A stretch of DNA of 64,000 nt, from NCBI RefSeq assembly GCF_044793635.1, contig NZ_CP084992.1:1178001-1242000 (forward strand), in the 5' to 3' direction. The stretch comes from Virgibacillus_F necropolis_A (GTDB taxonomy: Bacteria; Bacillota; Bacilli; Bacillales; Amphibacillaceae). Shown piece by piece: positions 1 to 8,737 of the stretch (position 1 is its first letter; the number at the start of each line of letters is the position of its first letter). The notes under the pieces are model-generated. The model saw only the letters and a program-made list of their open reading frames with translations, made no database searches and was not told the origin of the DNA. The translations under genes and the position numbers were made by a program.

Positions 1-280
1 TGTGTGTGGCGTCTTTAGGACGTCGTGTTTGCCCATCATGACCAACAACTGCATTTGGTCCTTTTAAAAATACAAGTGGCTCCTCAGGTGCTTTGAAACT
101 AATTTCACTTGCGTGGTCGGCGTAATTAAGTCCAAGTACAAAAATCGTTCTTGCTTCGACCGGTGTCATCCAAACGACATCAGTTTGCGCAACAATCCGA
201 CCATCTGCAAGTTTCAATTTATCATCGATAACTTCTGCTTGGTGTATTCCTCCAAAACAAGCGACACGTGCATGCTTCAC
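1..280 (-). CDS. HpaG C-terminal-half homologue (FAH family), partial
   Basis: This is the 5' part of a fumarylacetoacetate-hydrolase-fold gene that runs off the left edge, with about 93 residues visible. The visible protein contains LGLNYADHASE and EEPLVFLK, which match the start of the second half of the E. coli HpaG isomerase/decarboxylase as I recall it. HpaG handles 5-carboxymethyl-2-hydroxymuconate-derived acids in HPA breakdown. The start is GTG at 280-278, overlapping the upstream stop as GTGA, with an AGGAGGTGG ribosome site just before it, so the two halves are translationally coupled. The metal-binding part of the domain lies outside the window. Confidence 0.85.
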   Translation of the reverse strand, partial: MKHARVACFGGIHQAEVIDDKLKLADGRIVAQTDVVWMTPVEARTIFVLGLNYADHASEISFKAPEEPLVFLKGPNAVVGHDGQTRRPKDATH

Positions 281-1068
281 CTGAAACCACCTCCTGGAAC
301 AATTTCTGTTTCTTCGACAATTGTATTTTCCAAAAATCCTACACCTGAAATTTCAATTCGAACGGAATCACCTTTTTTTACAAGTGGTGCATTTTCAGGC
401 ACACCGGCAAGTAACACATCACCTTCATGTAAGGTCATAAAATCTGTCACTTCTGATACCAATTGCGCAACCGAACGAACGAGATTTTTCGTATTATTTT
501 CCTGAACTAGCTCACCGTTCACATGAACACGTAGCGTGACGTTATCTGGATCTTTTACATTGTCACGGTCAATAATCCATGGTCCCACAGGACAAAATCC
601 ATCACGCACTTTATTTTTTATATCTGGTCGGTAAAAGCTGTCATGTGGAATACTTACATCATTAACCACGGTATAGCCAGCAATGTAGTCCATCACATTT
701 TCCGTTGCTACATTCGTTGCTGTTTTTCCAAAAACAATTCCTAAAGCTGCACCAATTTGTACGACATTTTCCCCACGCGGAATGGCGACAGCACTATTAT
801 GGCTATTAACTGTATTAGCCGTTTTAATGTACATAATTGGTTTTTTCGGTGGCGCATTATAAGGTTTATCGTGTAATTCCTTGTCCATCAAATCTAGCTG
901 CCCCTGAAAGTTTAATAGTGTTCCATAAACGGTTCCAGTTACAGGAGCCTGCCAGGAAACATCACGATGATTAAATGTCGATCCATTCCATTTGATTTCA
1001 TCTGAAAAATCAATGTCTATTTCATCATAGATTGTAGATCCTGCAAATTTCACTTTAGCTTGATGCAC
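277..1068 (-). CDS. HpaG N-terminal-half homologue (FAH family isomerase/decarboxylase)
   Basis: This 263-residue protein has an FAH fold. It resembles the N-terminal half of the two-domain HpaG: YNAPPKKPIMYIK, GKTATNV, DYIAGYTVVNDVS, SFYRPDIK and RDGFCPVGPW line up with the enterobacterial protein from memory. Expected role: decarboxylation/isomerisation of the ring-cleavage product in homoprotocatechuate catabolism, together with the next gene. The start is GTG at 1068 with AGGAGGG six bases upstream. It lies 37 bases after the NhaC-like gene and overlaps the C-half gene by four bases. The enterobacterial enzyme is one fused chain; here it is split into two coupled genes. About 65 extra N-terminal residues precede the region that matches HpaG. 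Confidence 0.88.
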   Translation of the reverse strand: MHQAKVKFAGSTIYDEIDIDFSDEIKWNGSTFNHRDVSWQAPVTGTVYGTLLNFQGQLDLMDKELHDKPYNAPPKKPIMYIKTANTVNSHNSAVAIPRGENVVQIGAALGIVFGKTATNVATENVMDYIAGYTVVNDVSIPHDSFYRPDIKNKVRDGFCPVGPWIIDRDNVKDPDNVTLRVHVNGELVQENNTKNLVRSVAQLVSEVTDFMTLHEGDVLLAGVPENAPLVKKGDSVRIEISGVGFLENTIVEETEIVPGGGFR

Positions 1069-1105
1069 GAAATCCCTCCTTGTATGATGTTTGTTTCAGT
1101 TACCA

Positions 1106-2494
1106 TCAACTTTTTTCTATATATGTTAATGTCTTACCTGAAAATCCAAATAAAATTGTCAAAATTGGTGATAGCAAACAGAAGAATGCAAATGGCAAGT
1201 ATGCTAAGGTCGATACACCTAGAGTTGTTGTAATAAATACACCACAAACACTCCATGGAACAAGTGGATTGACAACGGTCCCCGCATCCTCTGCCACCCG
1301 TGATAGGTTTTTATTTGCGAGTCCTACTTTAGCAAAACGAGATTGATATGCTTCACCAGTTAATAAAATCGATAAATATTGCTCCCCAATGAGTACATTA
1401 ATACCGATTGCAGTAAACGCTGCTGCAGCAATAACTGATCCTGTCTTTTTTAACATACGCTCGATGGACTCTAGTAACCTTGGAACAATACCAAGCTTAA
1501 ACAATAATCCACCTAGACTTAAGGCAAGCAGCACTATTCCGATCGTGAACATCATGCTGTTTAATCCGCCGCGTGTTAACAATGAATCAATCTCTGCAAT
1601 ACCAGTTTCAGAAACATATCCACCAAACAGTACACCTAATAGTGATTTTAATGGAATGAATCCGTTAATATAAGCCATAACAACCGCACTCGCAGCGCCA
1701 CCTGCTAACGTTAATAAGGCTGGCACTTTCATAAATGAAAAGATCAATAAAACTACTACTGGAATCAAACCGTTATACCAGGCCACCAACCCTGTATCCA
1801 GTAGTCCTTGTTGAAATTTCTCCATATCATCAAAGTTTGCTGCTGATATTTCAGGAGAAATAACAGCAAAAATAATTAGTGTAATCACAAATGCTGGGAC
1901 TGTTGTCCACGACATATTTCGAATGTGTTCAAATAAATCCACTTTCAAGATAGATGAAGCCATGTTCGTTGTATCGGATAACGGCGACATTTTATCCCCA
2001 AAAAATGCACCGGATACAATCGCACCAGCTGTTACAGCTAAAGATATATCAACAGCGGAAGCTATTCCGATAAATGCAACCCCTGCTGTTGCAACAGTTG
2101 TCAAGGAGCTTCCTACACAAATCCCAACAACAGATGTAATGATAAACACGACGCTCAGGAAAAAGTTCGGTGTAACCAGTTCAAATCCACCATAAATGAG
2201 TGACGGAATTGTTCCACCGATCATCCAAGCCGCTATCAAAATACCAATAAAGAAAAAGAGGAATACTGCTCCCATTCCTGCTTTAGCACCCTCGGTAATC
2301 CCATCCTCCAATGTTTGGTATGATATTCGTTTAAATAAGCCATAAACCACTAGCAGCAGTAATGCTAGCACAAGTGGTATGTGTGGTGCTGCATCAAAAA
2401 ATATAATTCCAAAGCTAATCACGATTAACACCGCTATTGTAATACTTAATGCCTCAATTAATGATGGCTTTTGAACAGCTTTAATTCGGTACAT
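1106..2494 (-). CDS. NhaC-family Na+/H+ antiporter-like carrier
   Basis: This 462-residue, very hydrophobic protein has about a dozen predicted membrane segments. It has NhaC-family signatures, including SGAFFGDKMSPLSDTTNMASS around the centre and TVVNPLVPWSVCG near the C-terminus. The start ATG has AAGGAG upstream. NhaC members exchange Na+ for H+, but relatives such as MleN couple organic-acid transport to Na+/H+. Lying between the E3 gene and the hpaG genes, it may carry an aromatic substrate or product, or only serve pH and Na+ balance. That choice is inference. A 278-base gap holding a dispersed repeat separates it from the E3 gene, so it may have its own promoter. Confidence 0.85.
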   Translation of the reverse strand: MYRIKAVQKPSLIEALSITIAVLIVISFGIIFFDAAPHIPLVLALLLLVVYGLFKRISYQTLEDGITEGAKAGMGAVFLFFFIGILIAAWMIGGTIPSLIYGGFELVTPNFFLSVVFIITSVVGICVGSSLTTVATAGVAFIGIASAVDISLAVTAGAIVSGAFFGDKMSPLSDTTNMASSILKVDLFEHIRNMSWTTVPAFVITLIIFAVISPEISAANFDDMEKFQQGLLDTGLVAWYNGLIPVVVLLIFSFMKVPALLTLAGGAASAVVMAYINGFIPLKSLLGVLFGGYVSETGIAEIDSLLTRGGLNSMMFTIGIVLLALSLGGLLFKLGIVPRLLESIERMLKKTGSVIAAAAFTAIGINVLIGEQYLSILLTGEAYQSRFAKVGLANKNLSRVAEDAGTVVNPLVPWSVCGVFITTTLGVSTLAYLPFAFFCLLSPILTILFGFSGKTLTYIEKS

Positions 2495-2586
2495 AAGAAA
2501 TTCTCCTTTGTTAAGTATACTTTTGTCGTGATTCCCATGATAGAGAGTTTCCGCAGCTGTCGATTGATTATTATTTTCCTCTTTCT

Positions 2587-2793
2587 ACGTCTAGCTCCAG
2601 CGCCCAACGACTATTGGATTTCCTTTACCTCCTTACGATAAGTCAACATCGATTCACTTACGTTCATCGTGTTTCCTTTATCTCAAAAGAAAGAAGGAGG
2701 TTCGATTAAAACCGCCACTTTGCGTGGCAACATCGAACTACCCACGTTGCGTGGGCACAATCCATACGTCGCTTAACGGGCGCTTGCGCTTTT
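2587..2793 (-). repeat. Dispersed repeat with GCGCAAGCGC end (copy 1)
   Basis: On the minus strand it begins AAAAGCGCAAGCGCCCG and ends GGGCGCTGGAGCTAGACGT. Inside is a block reading GATAAAGGAAACACGA, then TCGATGTTGACTTATCGTAA and GGAGG. The copy at 16659-16806 shares both ends and this block. This copy carries about 60 extra bases with two small hairpins around CCCACGTTGCGTGGG. Its left end lies inside the E3 gene and supplies that gene's stop. Confidence 0.8.
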
Positions 2794-4203
2794 GTTAGCA
2801 GGGGTATGGATCGCCATTTCCGATAGTCCGTCCATTACCTCCACAAATCCCTCGTTCATACTGGGATGTGGATAAGATGGAAAACGTAAATCTTCTTCTC
2901 TTGCCACCATTTCCAGTGCTGTAACGCCTGTACTAATAAGTTCAACCGCTCCAGCGCCAATCATATGAAATCCTAATAATAGATCTGTATCTACATCTTT
3001 AATGACAGATACTATACCAGATTTTTCACCAGAAATCATTGCATAACTATTTCCACTAAGCGATGTTTGACTTATTTTAATCGAATAGCCCTGTTCTTCC
3101 GCTTCCTTTTCAGTTAAACCAACTGTTGCTATTGGTGGGGTGCTATGTACGACTGTTGGGATGAAGGTGAGATCTACCTCACTTTTCATACCTCCAATTA
3201 TTTCCGCCGCAACCTTTCCTTGTTTGATGGCCTTCACCGCACTTGCCTTGCCATCTGTTACATCGCCAACAGCAAAAATGTTTCCAATGGATGTTTTTGC
3301 TGTACGATCAGTTTGAATAAATCCATCAGGAGATAGTTTTACACCTATCCGTTCCACACCTAACTCCTGTATATTTGCTTTCCTCCCAGCTGCTACATAG
3401 ATATGTGAAGCAGCAATTGTTTTCGTTTCATCTTCTTTTAATAGATTAATTGATACCCCATCATCTTTTGCTTCCACATTTTCCAACTTAAATCCCCGAT
3501 GTACTTTGATTTTTTCTTTCTTCAAAATACGCTTTAGCTCCCGATTAATAGAAGCATCAAAATAAAAGTCTTCCTGTTCGTCAAGCACCATCGTCACGTC
3601 ACTGCCTAGCTTCTTAAGACTAAACGCAACCTCAAGTGAAATGTAATCACTACCGTAAACGACAAGTGATTCGGGTCTATCAGATAGGTGATAAACCGTT
3701 TCAGGAAGTAACACCCGTTCATGTGAATTCGTAACACCTTCTGGAACAACTGACGTGCTCCCCGTCGCAATGATCGCATGCTCAAATTCATATACATCGA
3801 ATTGATGGCCATTCGCAACACCGATTTTATTTTCGGCTGTGAAATTAGCTTCCCCTTCGATAATTTCAATTTTATTTGTCTTGCATAACGATTCTACTCC
3901 GCCACGTAGCTGTTTTACTGTTTTATCTTTATAGTTGATTAATGTCTCAAAATCCACGCTGGGTTCGCCTGTCTCAATCCCCATATTGTTCATAGCTGGA
4001 ATTGCCGCAACCTGTTTTGCTGCATGGGTAAAAACCTTAGATGGAACACATCCTTGGTTTAAACAAACTCCGCCAAGTGAACCTTTCTCAATAAGTGTCA
4101 CTGACTTACCTAACTGTGCCGCACGAATCGCGGCATTATATCCACCAGGACCACCACCGATGATCATCACATCACGTTTTTCTGCAAATTCTCCTACGAC
4201 CAT
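2773..4203 (-). CDS. Dihydrolipoyl dehydrogenase (E3 of 2-oxo acid dehydrogenase complex)
   Basis: This 476-residue FAD flavoprotein reoxidises the dihydrolipoyl group of E2 with NAD+. Visible features are the FAD-binding IIGGGPGGYNAA motif (residues 14-25), the redox-active disulfide in GGVCLNQGCVPSK (C47 and C52), the NAD-domain stretch around 180-210, the second FAD motif FAVGDV, and the C-terminal HPSMNE catalytic His/Glu (H446, E451). The stop of E2 directly abuts its ATG, so it is the last gene of the E1a-E1b-E2-E3 set. The final residues KSASAR and the TAA stop are written by a dispersed repeat. Which 2-oxo acid the complex uses cannot be read from E3. Confidence 0.93.
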   Translation of the reverse strand: MVVGEFAEKRDVMIIGGGPGGYNAAIRAAQLGKSVTLIEKGSLGGVCLNQGCVPSKVFTHAAKQVAAIPAMNNMGIETGEPSVDFETLINYKDKTVKQLRGGVESLCKTNKIEIIEGEANFTAENKIGVANGHQFDVYEFEHAIIATGSTSVVPEGVTNSHERVLLPETVYHLSDRPESLVVYGSDYISLEVAFSLKKLGSDVTMVLDEQEDFYFDASINRELKRILKKEKIKVHRGFKLENVEAKDDGVSINLLKEDETKTIAASHIYVAAGRKANIQELGVERIGVKLSPDGFIQTDRTAKTSIGNIFAVGDVTDGKASAVKAIKQGKVAAEIIGGMKSEVDLTFIPTVVHSTPPIATVGLTEKEAEEQGYSIKISQTSLSGNSYAMISGEKSGIVSVIKDVDTDLLLGFHMIGAGAVELISTGVTALEMVAREEDLRFPSYPHPSMNEGFVEVMDGLSEMAIHTPANKSASAR

Positions 4204-5406
4204 TTACACCATCTCCAATAACAGCTTTCTCGGTTCTTCCATCAATTCAATGAAGCGGTTGGTGAATTCAACCGATTTCACTCCATCTGCAACACGATGA
4301 TCAAATGATAGCGACATCGTCATGATCTGACGAATAGCAATTTCATCATTATCCATGACAACTGGTGTCTTTTTCGTTTTATGAAAAGCAATGATTGCGG
4401 TTTGTGAACCATTAATAATCGGTGTTGCCCCCGTTCCACCAAGTGGCCCAACATTACTAATCGTAAATGTTCCATGCTTCATATCATTGGCGCTGAGTTT
4501 ACCATCCTGCGCTTTCTTGGTTAATGCCTTCATTTCGGTATTTATTTGGCGGATAGATTTTTTATCAACATCACGAAGCACTGGGACAACTAACCCTTTT
4601 TCTGTATTTGTCGCAAGCCCAATGTGATAACTCTTTGCGAGACGAATTACACTGTTTTCTTCATCAAGCTGGGCATTGAATATTCGGTGCTCTTTCAGTG
4701 CAACCGTAATCGCTTTTAGAAAAAATGCCACAACGGAAATGGATTCACCTTCCTGTTTCAACTCATTACGAAATGCTAAAACATTGGTCAAATCCGCTTC
4801 ATCGAAATGCGTTACATGAGGAATGGTAGTGACTGCCTGGGTTAATTTTGTACCGATCTGTTTGCGCATTCCAGTGTATGGAATGGTATCTGATTCAGGT
4901 TCGTCATGTCCAGTTTCAACCTTCTCAACAGGGTCTGCATCTTCCCCAGCGATAAATCGATGTACATCATCATCTGTCACTCTTCCAGCAGGACCCGTCC
5001 CTTTGATTTGTTCAATATCTACATCATGTTCACGTGCGATTTTTCGTGTGAATGGTGCCGCCAAAATACGGTTGGGCTTTTTATCATTTGGCTGTTCAAC
5101 TGGTTTATTGACAGATTGTGTTGGTTCGACTGATTCATCAACGTTTTTTTCTTGTTGTGCAACACTTTCCTTTCCATCATCAATCTCAATAATTCCCGTT
5201 CCAACCGTTACAACCTCACCTGTTTCAAAGTGAATCCTGCTAATTTTCCCAGCTGCGGGAGAAGGAATTTCTGCAACCATTTTATCTGTTTGCAATTCAA
5301 CAAGCGGCTGATCAACGGTAACTTCATCACCAACCTTAACAAAAAAATGAATAATTTCTCCTTCATTCATCCCTTCACCAATATCATGAAATTTTACTTC
5401 GATCAT
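4204..5406 (-). CDS. Dihydrolipoamide acyltransferase (E2 of 2-oxo acid dehydrogenase complex)
   Basis: This 400-residue E2 core subunit moves the acyl group from E1 to CoA. Domain order: one lipoyl domain with the lipoylated lysine in QTDKMVAE (K42), an Ala/Pro/Gln-poor linker, a peripheral-subunit-binding domain at about 114-151 (APFTRKIAREHDVD, GTGPAGRV), then the catalytic domain ending in SFDHRVADG with H370 and D374. The start ATG is preceded by AGGAGGTGAAAC. It lies eleven bases after E1 beta and abuts E3. Substrate class is not determined by the sequence. Position beside phenylalanine dehydrogenase and hpa genes suggests an aryl-pyruvate complex (inference). Confidence 0.93.
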   Translation of the reverse strand: MIEVKFHDIGEGMNEGEIIHFFVKVGDEVTVDQPLVELQTDKMVAEIPSPAAGKISRIHFETGEVVTVGTGIIEIDDGKESVAQQEKNVDESVEPTQSVNKPVEQPNDKKPNRILAAPFTRKIAREHDVDIEQIKGTGPAGRVTDDDVHRFIAGEDADPVEKVETGHDEPESDTIPYTGMRKQIGTKLTQAVTTIPHVTHFDEADLTNVLAFRNELKQEGESISVVAFFLKAITVALKEHRIFNAQLDEENSVIRLAKSYHIGLATNTEKGLVVPVLRDVDKKSIRQINTEMKALTKKAQDGKLSANDMKHGTFTISNVGPLGGTGATPIINGSQTAIIAFHKTKKTPVVMDNDEIAIRQIMTMSLSFDHRVADGVKSVEFTNRFIELMEEPRKLLLEMV

Positions 5407-5417
5407 TGTTTCACCTC

Positions 5418-6413
5418 CTAAAACTCTACTACTTTTCTAATCGAATGAACAACTCGATCAGGTGTTGGCAGATAATCATTTTCTATCGCAAATAATGGGA
5501 TTGGTACATCGAAGCCGGTAACCCGCTCGATTGGTGATCGCAAGTATAAAAAGGACGTATCATTTATCACCGACGTAATTTCCCCAGAAACACCACCTGT
5601 TGCATGTGCTTCATGTACAATAACAACCCGGCCGGTTTTTTGTACGGATTCAGCAATCATTTCTTTATCAAGTGGATATAGCGTCCTGAGATCGATTACG
5701 TCACATGAGATGTTTTCCTTTTTCATCGCTTCGGCCGCTTTTAAAGCAACCGGTATCATCGCACCCCATGCAAGAATAGAAACATCCTCTCCTTCTTGTA
5801 GACGAGCACCCTTGCCAAGCTCTACTGTAAATTTTTCTTCTGGTACATCATTTCGTTCTCCGCGATATAACCGCATTGGTTCTAAATACAACACCGGATC
5901 AGGATCCTCAATTGCTGCTACCATGAGCCCTTTCGCATCGTAAGCGTTGGACGGGCAAACAACTTTAATTCCTGGCAAATGCGTGAAAAGCGCTTCGACA
6001 CTATCCGAATGTATTTCTGGCGAGCGAACTCCAGCACCATATGGCGCACGAATAACCATTGGCAGACTATAATGACCCATTGTTCTCGTACGGGTACGTG
6101 TTACATGTGTTGCGATCTGTTCAAACGCTGGGTAAATAAACCCCAGAAACTGAATTTCCACGATTGGTCTGAGACCATTTAATGCCATCCCTACTGCCGC
6201 TCCCATAAAGCCAGCTTCACTTAAAGGTGTATCAACCACACGTTTTTCCCCAAACTGTTCTTGAAGGTCAACTGTTGCGCGGAATACACCACCGTTTTTA
6301 CCAATGTCTTCCCCTAAAATTAACGTATTTTCATCCTCTTTTAACATTACCTTTAAGCCATCATTAATTGCTTGGATCAAGGTTAGAGAATTAGTTTTTT
6401 TAGTTGTTGCCAT
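5418..6413 (-). CDS. 2-oxo acid dehydrogenase E1 beta subunit
   Basis: This 331-residue transketolase-like pyrimidine-binding subunit forms the E1 heterotetramer with the upstream E1 alpha. Family signatures are LILGEDIGKNGGVFRAT, DTPLSEAGFMGAAVGMA, RAPYGAGVRSPEIHSDS near the centre, and EAHATGGVSGEI near the C-terminal domain. Its ATG overlaps the E1 alpha stop by one base (TAATG), with AGGGAGG upstream inside E1 alpha, so the two subunits should be made in equal amounts. It looks more like the pyruvate/acetoin-type E1 beta group of Bacillus than a clear branched-chain enzyme, by impression only. Confidence 0.92.
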   Translation of the reverse strand: MATTKKTNSLTLIQAINDGLKVMLKEDENTLILGEDIGKNGGVFRATVDLQEQFGEKRVVDTPLSEAGFMGAAVGMALNGLRPIVEIQFLGFIYPAFEQIATHVTRTRTRTMGHYSLPMVIRAPYGAGVRSPEIHSDSVEALFTHLPGIKVVCPSNAYDAKGLMVAAIEDPDPVLYLEPMRLYRGERNDVPEEKFTVELGKGARLQEGEDVSILAWGAMIPVALKAAEAMKKENISCDVIDLRTLYPLDKEMIAESVQKTGRVVIVHEAHATGGVSGEITSVINDTSFLYLRSPIERVTGFDVPIPLFAIENDYLPTPDRVVHSIRKVVEF

Positions 6414-7480
6414 TAGGATTGACCTCCCTTAAGCGCATTGAGGCTTTTCTTTTGTTCTTCAATAGTCCATGTCGGTTTTTCAAATACATAATCAAACATG
6501 ACATCCGAGTTCGCTTTTTCATATGACTCCATGTCAACGATTGCCTGATCTAACTCTTCCTGGATATCTTTTTTGATTGATTCAACCCATCTCTCATCCC
6601 ACATGTTTTGTTTTTTCATGAATTTCTCCAAGCGAAGAACAGGATCCTTCTCTTCGCGGGTAGCATCACTTGCTTCCTGGTCACGATACTTTGACGGATC
6701 ATCTGCAGTTGTGTGGGCACCGAACCGCCATGTAACAGCTTCGATCAGAGTTGGACCTTCCCCATTTCGGGCACGTTCTAAAGCTTCTTTCACAACAAAA
6801 TTAACCGCAAACACGTCCATCCCATCAACGCGAACACCCGGGATATCATATGCTGCCGCCTTTTGTGCAATTGTTTCAGAGTTCATTTGTTTCTTAATTG
6901 GAAGCGAGATTGCAAATCCATTGTTTTGGTTAAAAAATACAACAGGTGCTTTGAACACACTCGCAATATTTAATCCTTCATGAAAATCTCCCTCAGATGT
7001 CGCACCGTCTCCAAAATAAGCTATCGCTGCATTTTTCGTACCTTTATATGTTTCTGCCATCGCAGCGCCTGCAGCGTGTGGCAGATGTGTAGCAATTGGA
7101 ATTGACGCTGGGAAGATATTTTTTGTTAAAGAAGGTACACAACCTTCAATCCGGCCATTCCAATGAAGAAGCATTCGATCCAAATCTGCTCCAAACGTTA
7201 ATGTAGCCCCATGATCCCGATAGGTTGGAAAAAGCCAATCGTCATCTTGTAGAGCGAGAGCACTTCCTACTTGCGATGCCTCCTGACCTTCAAACGGGAC
7301 GTATGTACCAATTCTCCCCTGCCGCTGGAGCGCGATTCCCTTATGGTCATACGTTCTGATACGGAGCATGTTGTAGTAGTACGATTTTGCATATTCTTCT
7401 GTTAGAACTTCCTGATATTCCTCAGATGTCACCTCCCCGTTTTTATCTATAATTTGAAAAAGCGGATAGTTCCCTTCCAT
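6413..7480 (-). CDS. 2-oxo acid dehydrogenase E1 alpha subunit (thiamine diphosphate)
   Basis: This 355-residue E1 alpha carries out thiamine-diphosphate-dependent decarboxylation of a 2-oxo acid and reductive acylation of the E2 lipoyl group. The cofactor motif starts GDGATSEGD (157-165) and ends in NQNN (184-187). The conserved phosphorylation-loop region reads RFGAHTTADDPSKYRD. The start ATG has AAAGGTG eight bases upstream. It begins 68 bases after the phenylalanine dehydrogenase gene. An automatic pipeline would probably name it pyruvate dehydrogenase. The context argues instead for phenylpyruvate or 4-hydroxyphenylpyruvate, which is inference. Confidence 0.92.
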   Translation of the reverse strand: MEGNYPLFQIIDKNGEVTSEEYQEVLTEEYAKSYYYNMLRIRTYDHKGIALQRQGRIGTYVPFEGQEASQVGSALALQDDDWLFPTYRDHGATLTFGADLDRMLLHWNGRIEGCVPSLTKNIFPASIPIATHLPHAAGAAMAETYKGTKNAAIAYFGDGATSEGDFHEGLNIASVFKAPVVFFNQNNGFAISLPIKKQMNSETIAQKAAAYDIPGVRVDGMDVFAVNFVVKEALERARNGEGPTLIEAVTWRFGAHTTADDPSKYRDQEASDATREEKDPVLRLEKFMKKQNMWDERWVESIKKDIQEELDQAIVDMESYEKANSDVMFDYVFEKPTWTIEEQKKSLNALKGGQS

Positions 7481-7548
7481 CTATTTCACACCTTTAGTTA
7501 TAAAGTTTTTAAATTATATTGCGTGAATCGTGAACGATACTCATGCGA

Positions 7549-8688
7549 CTATTCCCGAACGTTCCACTTCGGACGACGGTCTCGCGCATAGAAGTGGCTA
7601 CGTGTACGTTGTTCCTCCAAGCGTTTTTCACATTTACGATTTGCTGCTTCCTCAGTTGTACTAGAATCAAGCTCTGCTTCCTTATAAATTTCAAGCAATG
7701 ATGTATAAATCGCTTTTGTTTTTGCCAGGACACGATCTTTATTCGGACCATATAATTCGTCAGCAACTTGGATTAGTCCACCAGCATTAACAATATAATC
7801 AGGTGCATACAAAATGCCTTTATCATGTAATATTTTGCCATGCCGTGCTTCGAGTAATTGATTATTTGCCGAACCAACAACAGCTTTTACCTTAAGCTGT
7901 TCCACTGTCTGGTCATTAATAATTCCACCTAGCGCACACGGAATAAACACATCTGCATCCACTTGATAAATTTCCGCATTATCAACAATCTTCACAGAAC
8001 CGTCCGTTTGTACAGCTTTTTCCTTAATTAATTCCAATACATCTTTATTAATATCGGTTACATAGATATCAGCACCTGCTTGCAGTAAATGTTCTGCAAC
8101 CTTAAAACCAACCTTTCCTAAACCTTGGATTGAATAGGTTTTATCCGCTAAATAATCACTTCCAGTTAGGAATTGGCTCGTTGCTTTCAATCCATAAATA
8201 ACACCCTGTGCTGTTGGTACAGAAGAGTCTCCACTTCCACCAAAAGCTTCAGGGATCCCATTAATGAAGTTCGTTTCCTTCATCGCATGCACAAAATCAT
8301 CCATCGTAGTTCCCATGTCTGTTCCTGTATAAAAACGTCCATTCAACGAATCCACATATTGTCCAAACGCACGAAACAAAGCAGATGATTTGTCAGTATT
8401 CGGATCACCGATAATTACAGCTTTTCCGCCGCCAAAATCTAAATCGGCCGCAGCACATTTATATGTCATCCCTTCAGACAAACGAAGAACATCCTCAAGC
8501 GCCTCATCCACTGAATCATACGGGCGCATTCTTGTCCCACCAAGTGCAGGACCCAGTGTAGTATTGTGAATAGCTATAATTGCCTGTAAACCCGATGCCG
8601 GATCATTACAAAAAACAACCTGCTCATGCCCAGCAATTTTCTGAAACATATCAGGATTCATTGTTGAATTTTCAAGCTGTTGCTTCAT
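7549..8688 (-). CDS. pdh: Phenylalanine dehydrogenase
   Basis: This 379-residue NAD-dependent enzyme of the Glu/Leu/Phe/Val dehydrogenase family deaminates L-Phe (and usually L-Tyr) to the aryl-pyruvate. Catalytic lysines lie in MTYKCA (K77) and GGGKAV (K89), and the NAD motif is GLGKVG (189-194). Two features favour phenylalanine over leucine dehydrogenase. The protein ends RRPKWNVRE, like the Lysinibacillus sphaericus enzyme as I remember it, and G122 and N143 fall where that enzyme's specificity residues G124 and N145 sit. I chose the second ATG (8688) because GGGGG lies eight bases upstream; an in-frame ATG at 8703 lacks a ribosome site. It links amino acid input to the E1-E3 complex that follows. 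Confidence 0.9.
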   Translation of the reverse strand: MKQQLENSTMNPDMFQKIAGHEQVVFCNDPASGLQAIIAIHNTTLGPALGGTRMRPYDSVDEALEDVLRLSEGMTYKCAAADLDFGGGKAVIIGDPNTDKSSALFRAFGQYVDSLNGRFYTGTDMGTTMDDFVHAMKETNFINGIPEAFGGSGDSSVPTAQGVIYGLKATSQFLTGSDYLADKTYSIQGLGKVGFKVAEHLLQAGADIYVTDINKDVLELIKEKAVQTDGSVKIVDNAEIYQVDADVFIPCALGGIINDQTVEQLKVKAVVGSANNQLLEARHGKILHDKGILYAPDYIVNAGGLIQVADELYGPNKDRVLAKTKAIYTSLLEIYKEAELDSSTTEEAANRKCEKRLEEQRTRSHFYARDRRPKWNVRE

Positions 8689-8719
8689 CGTTCTTACCCC
8701 CATTTATAAATATGTAGCC

Positions 8720-8737
8720 GGTGCCTGGCCAGGCACC
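8720..8737. repeat. 18-base perfect palindrome GGTGCCTGGCCAGGCACC
   Basis: This self-complementary sequence lies between hpaC and the phenylalanine dehydrogenase gene and touches the hpaC stop codon. A related 13-base palindrome (GGTGCCTGGCACC) lies on the other side of hpaC at 9236-9248, and a partial match (GGTGCCTGG) at 33958. It could form a hairpin in the operon mRNA; no T-run follows, so it is not a normal terminator. Confidence 0.6.

Noticed and set aside
6413..7480. Annotation as the main pyruvate dehydrogenase E1 alpha
   Set aside because: Sequence alone cannot exclude it, but the link to phenylalanine dehydrogenase and hpa genes and the lack of usual pdh neighbours argue for a paralogous complex.
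7549..8703. Leucine dehydrogenase
   Set aside because: The C-terminal RRPKWNVRE ending and the G122/N143 residues fit phenylalanine dehydrogenase better.
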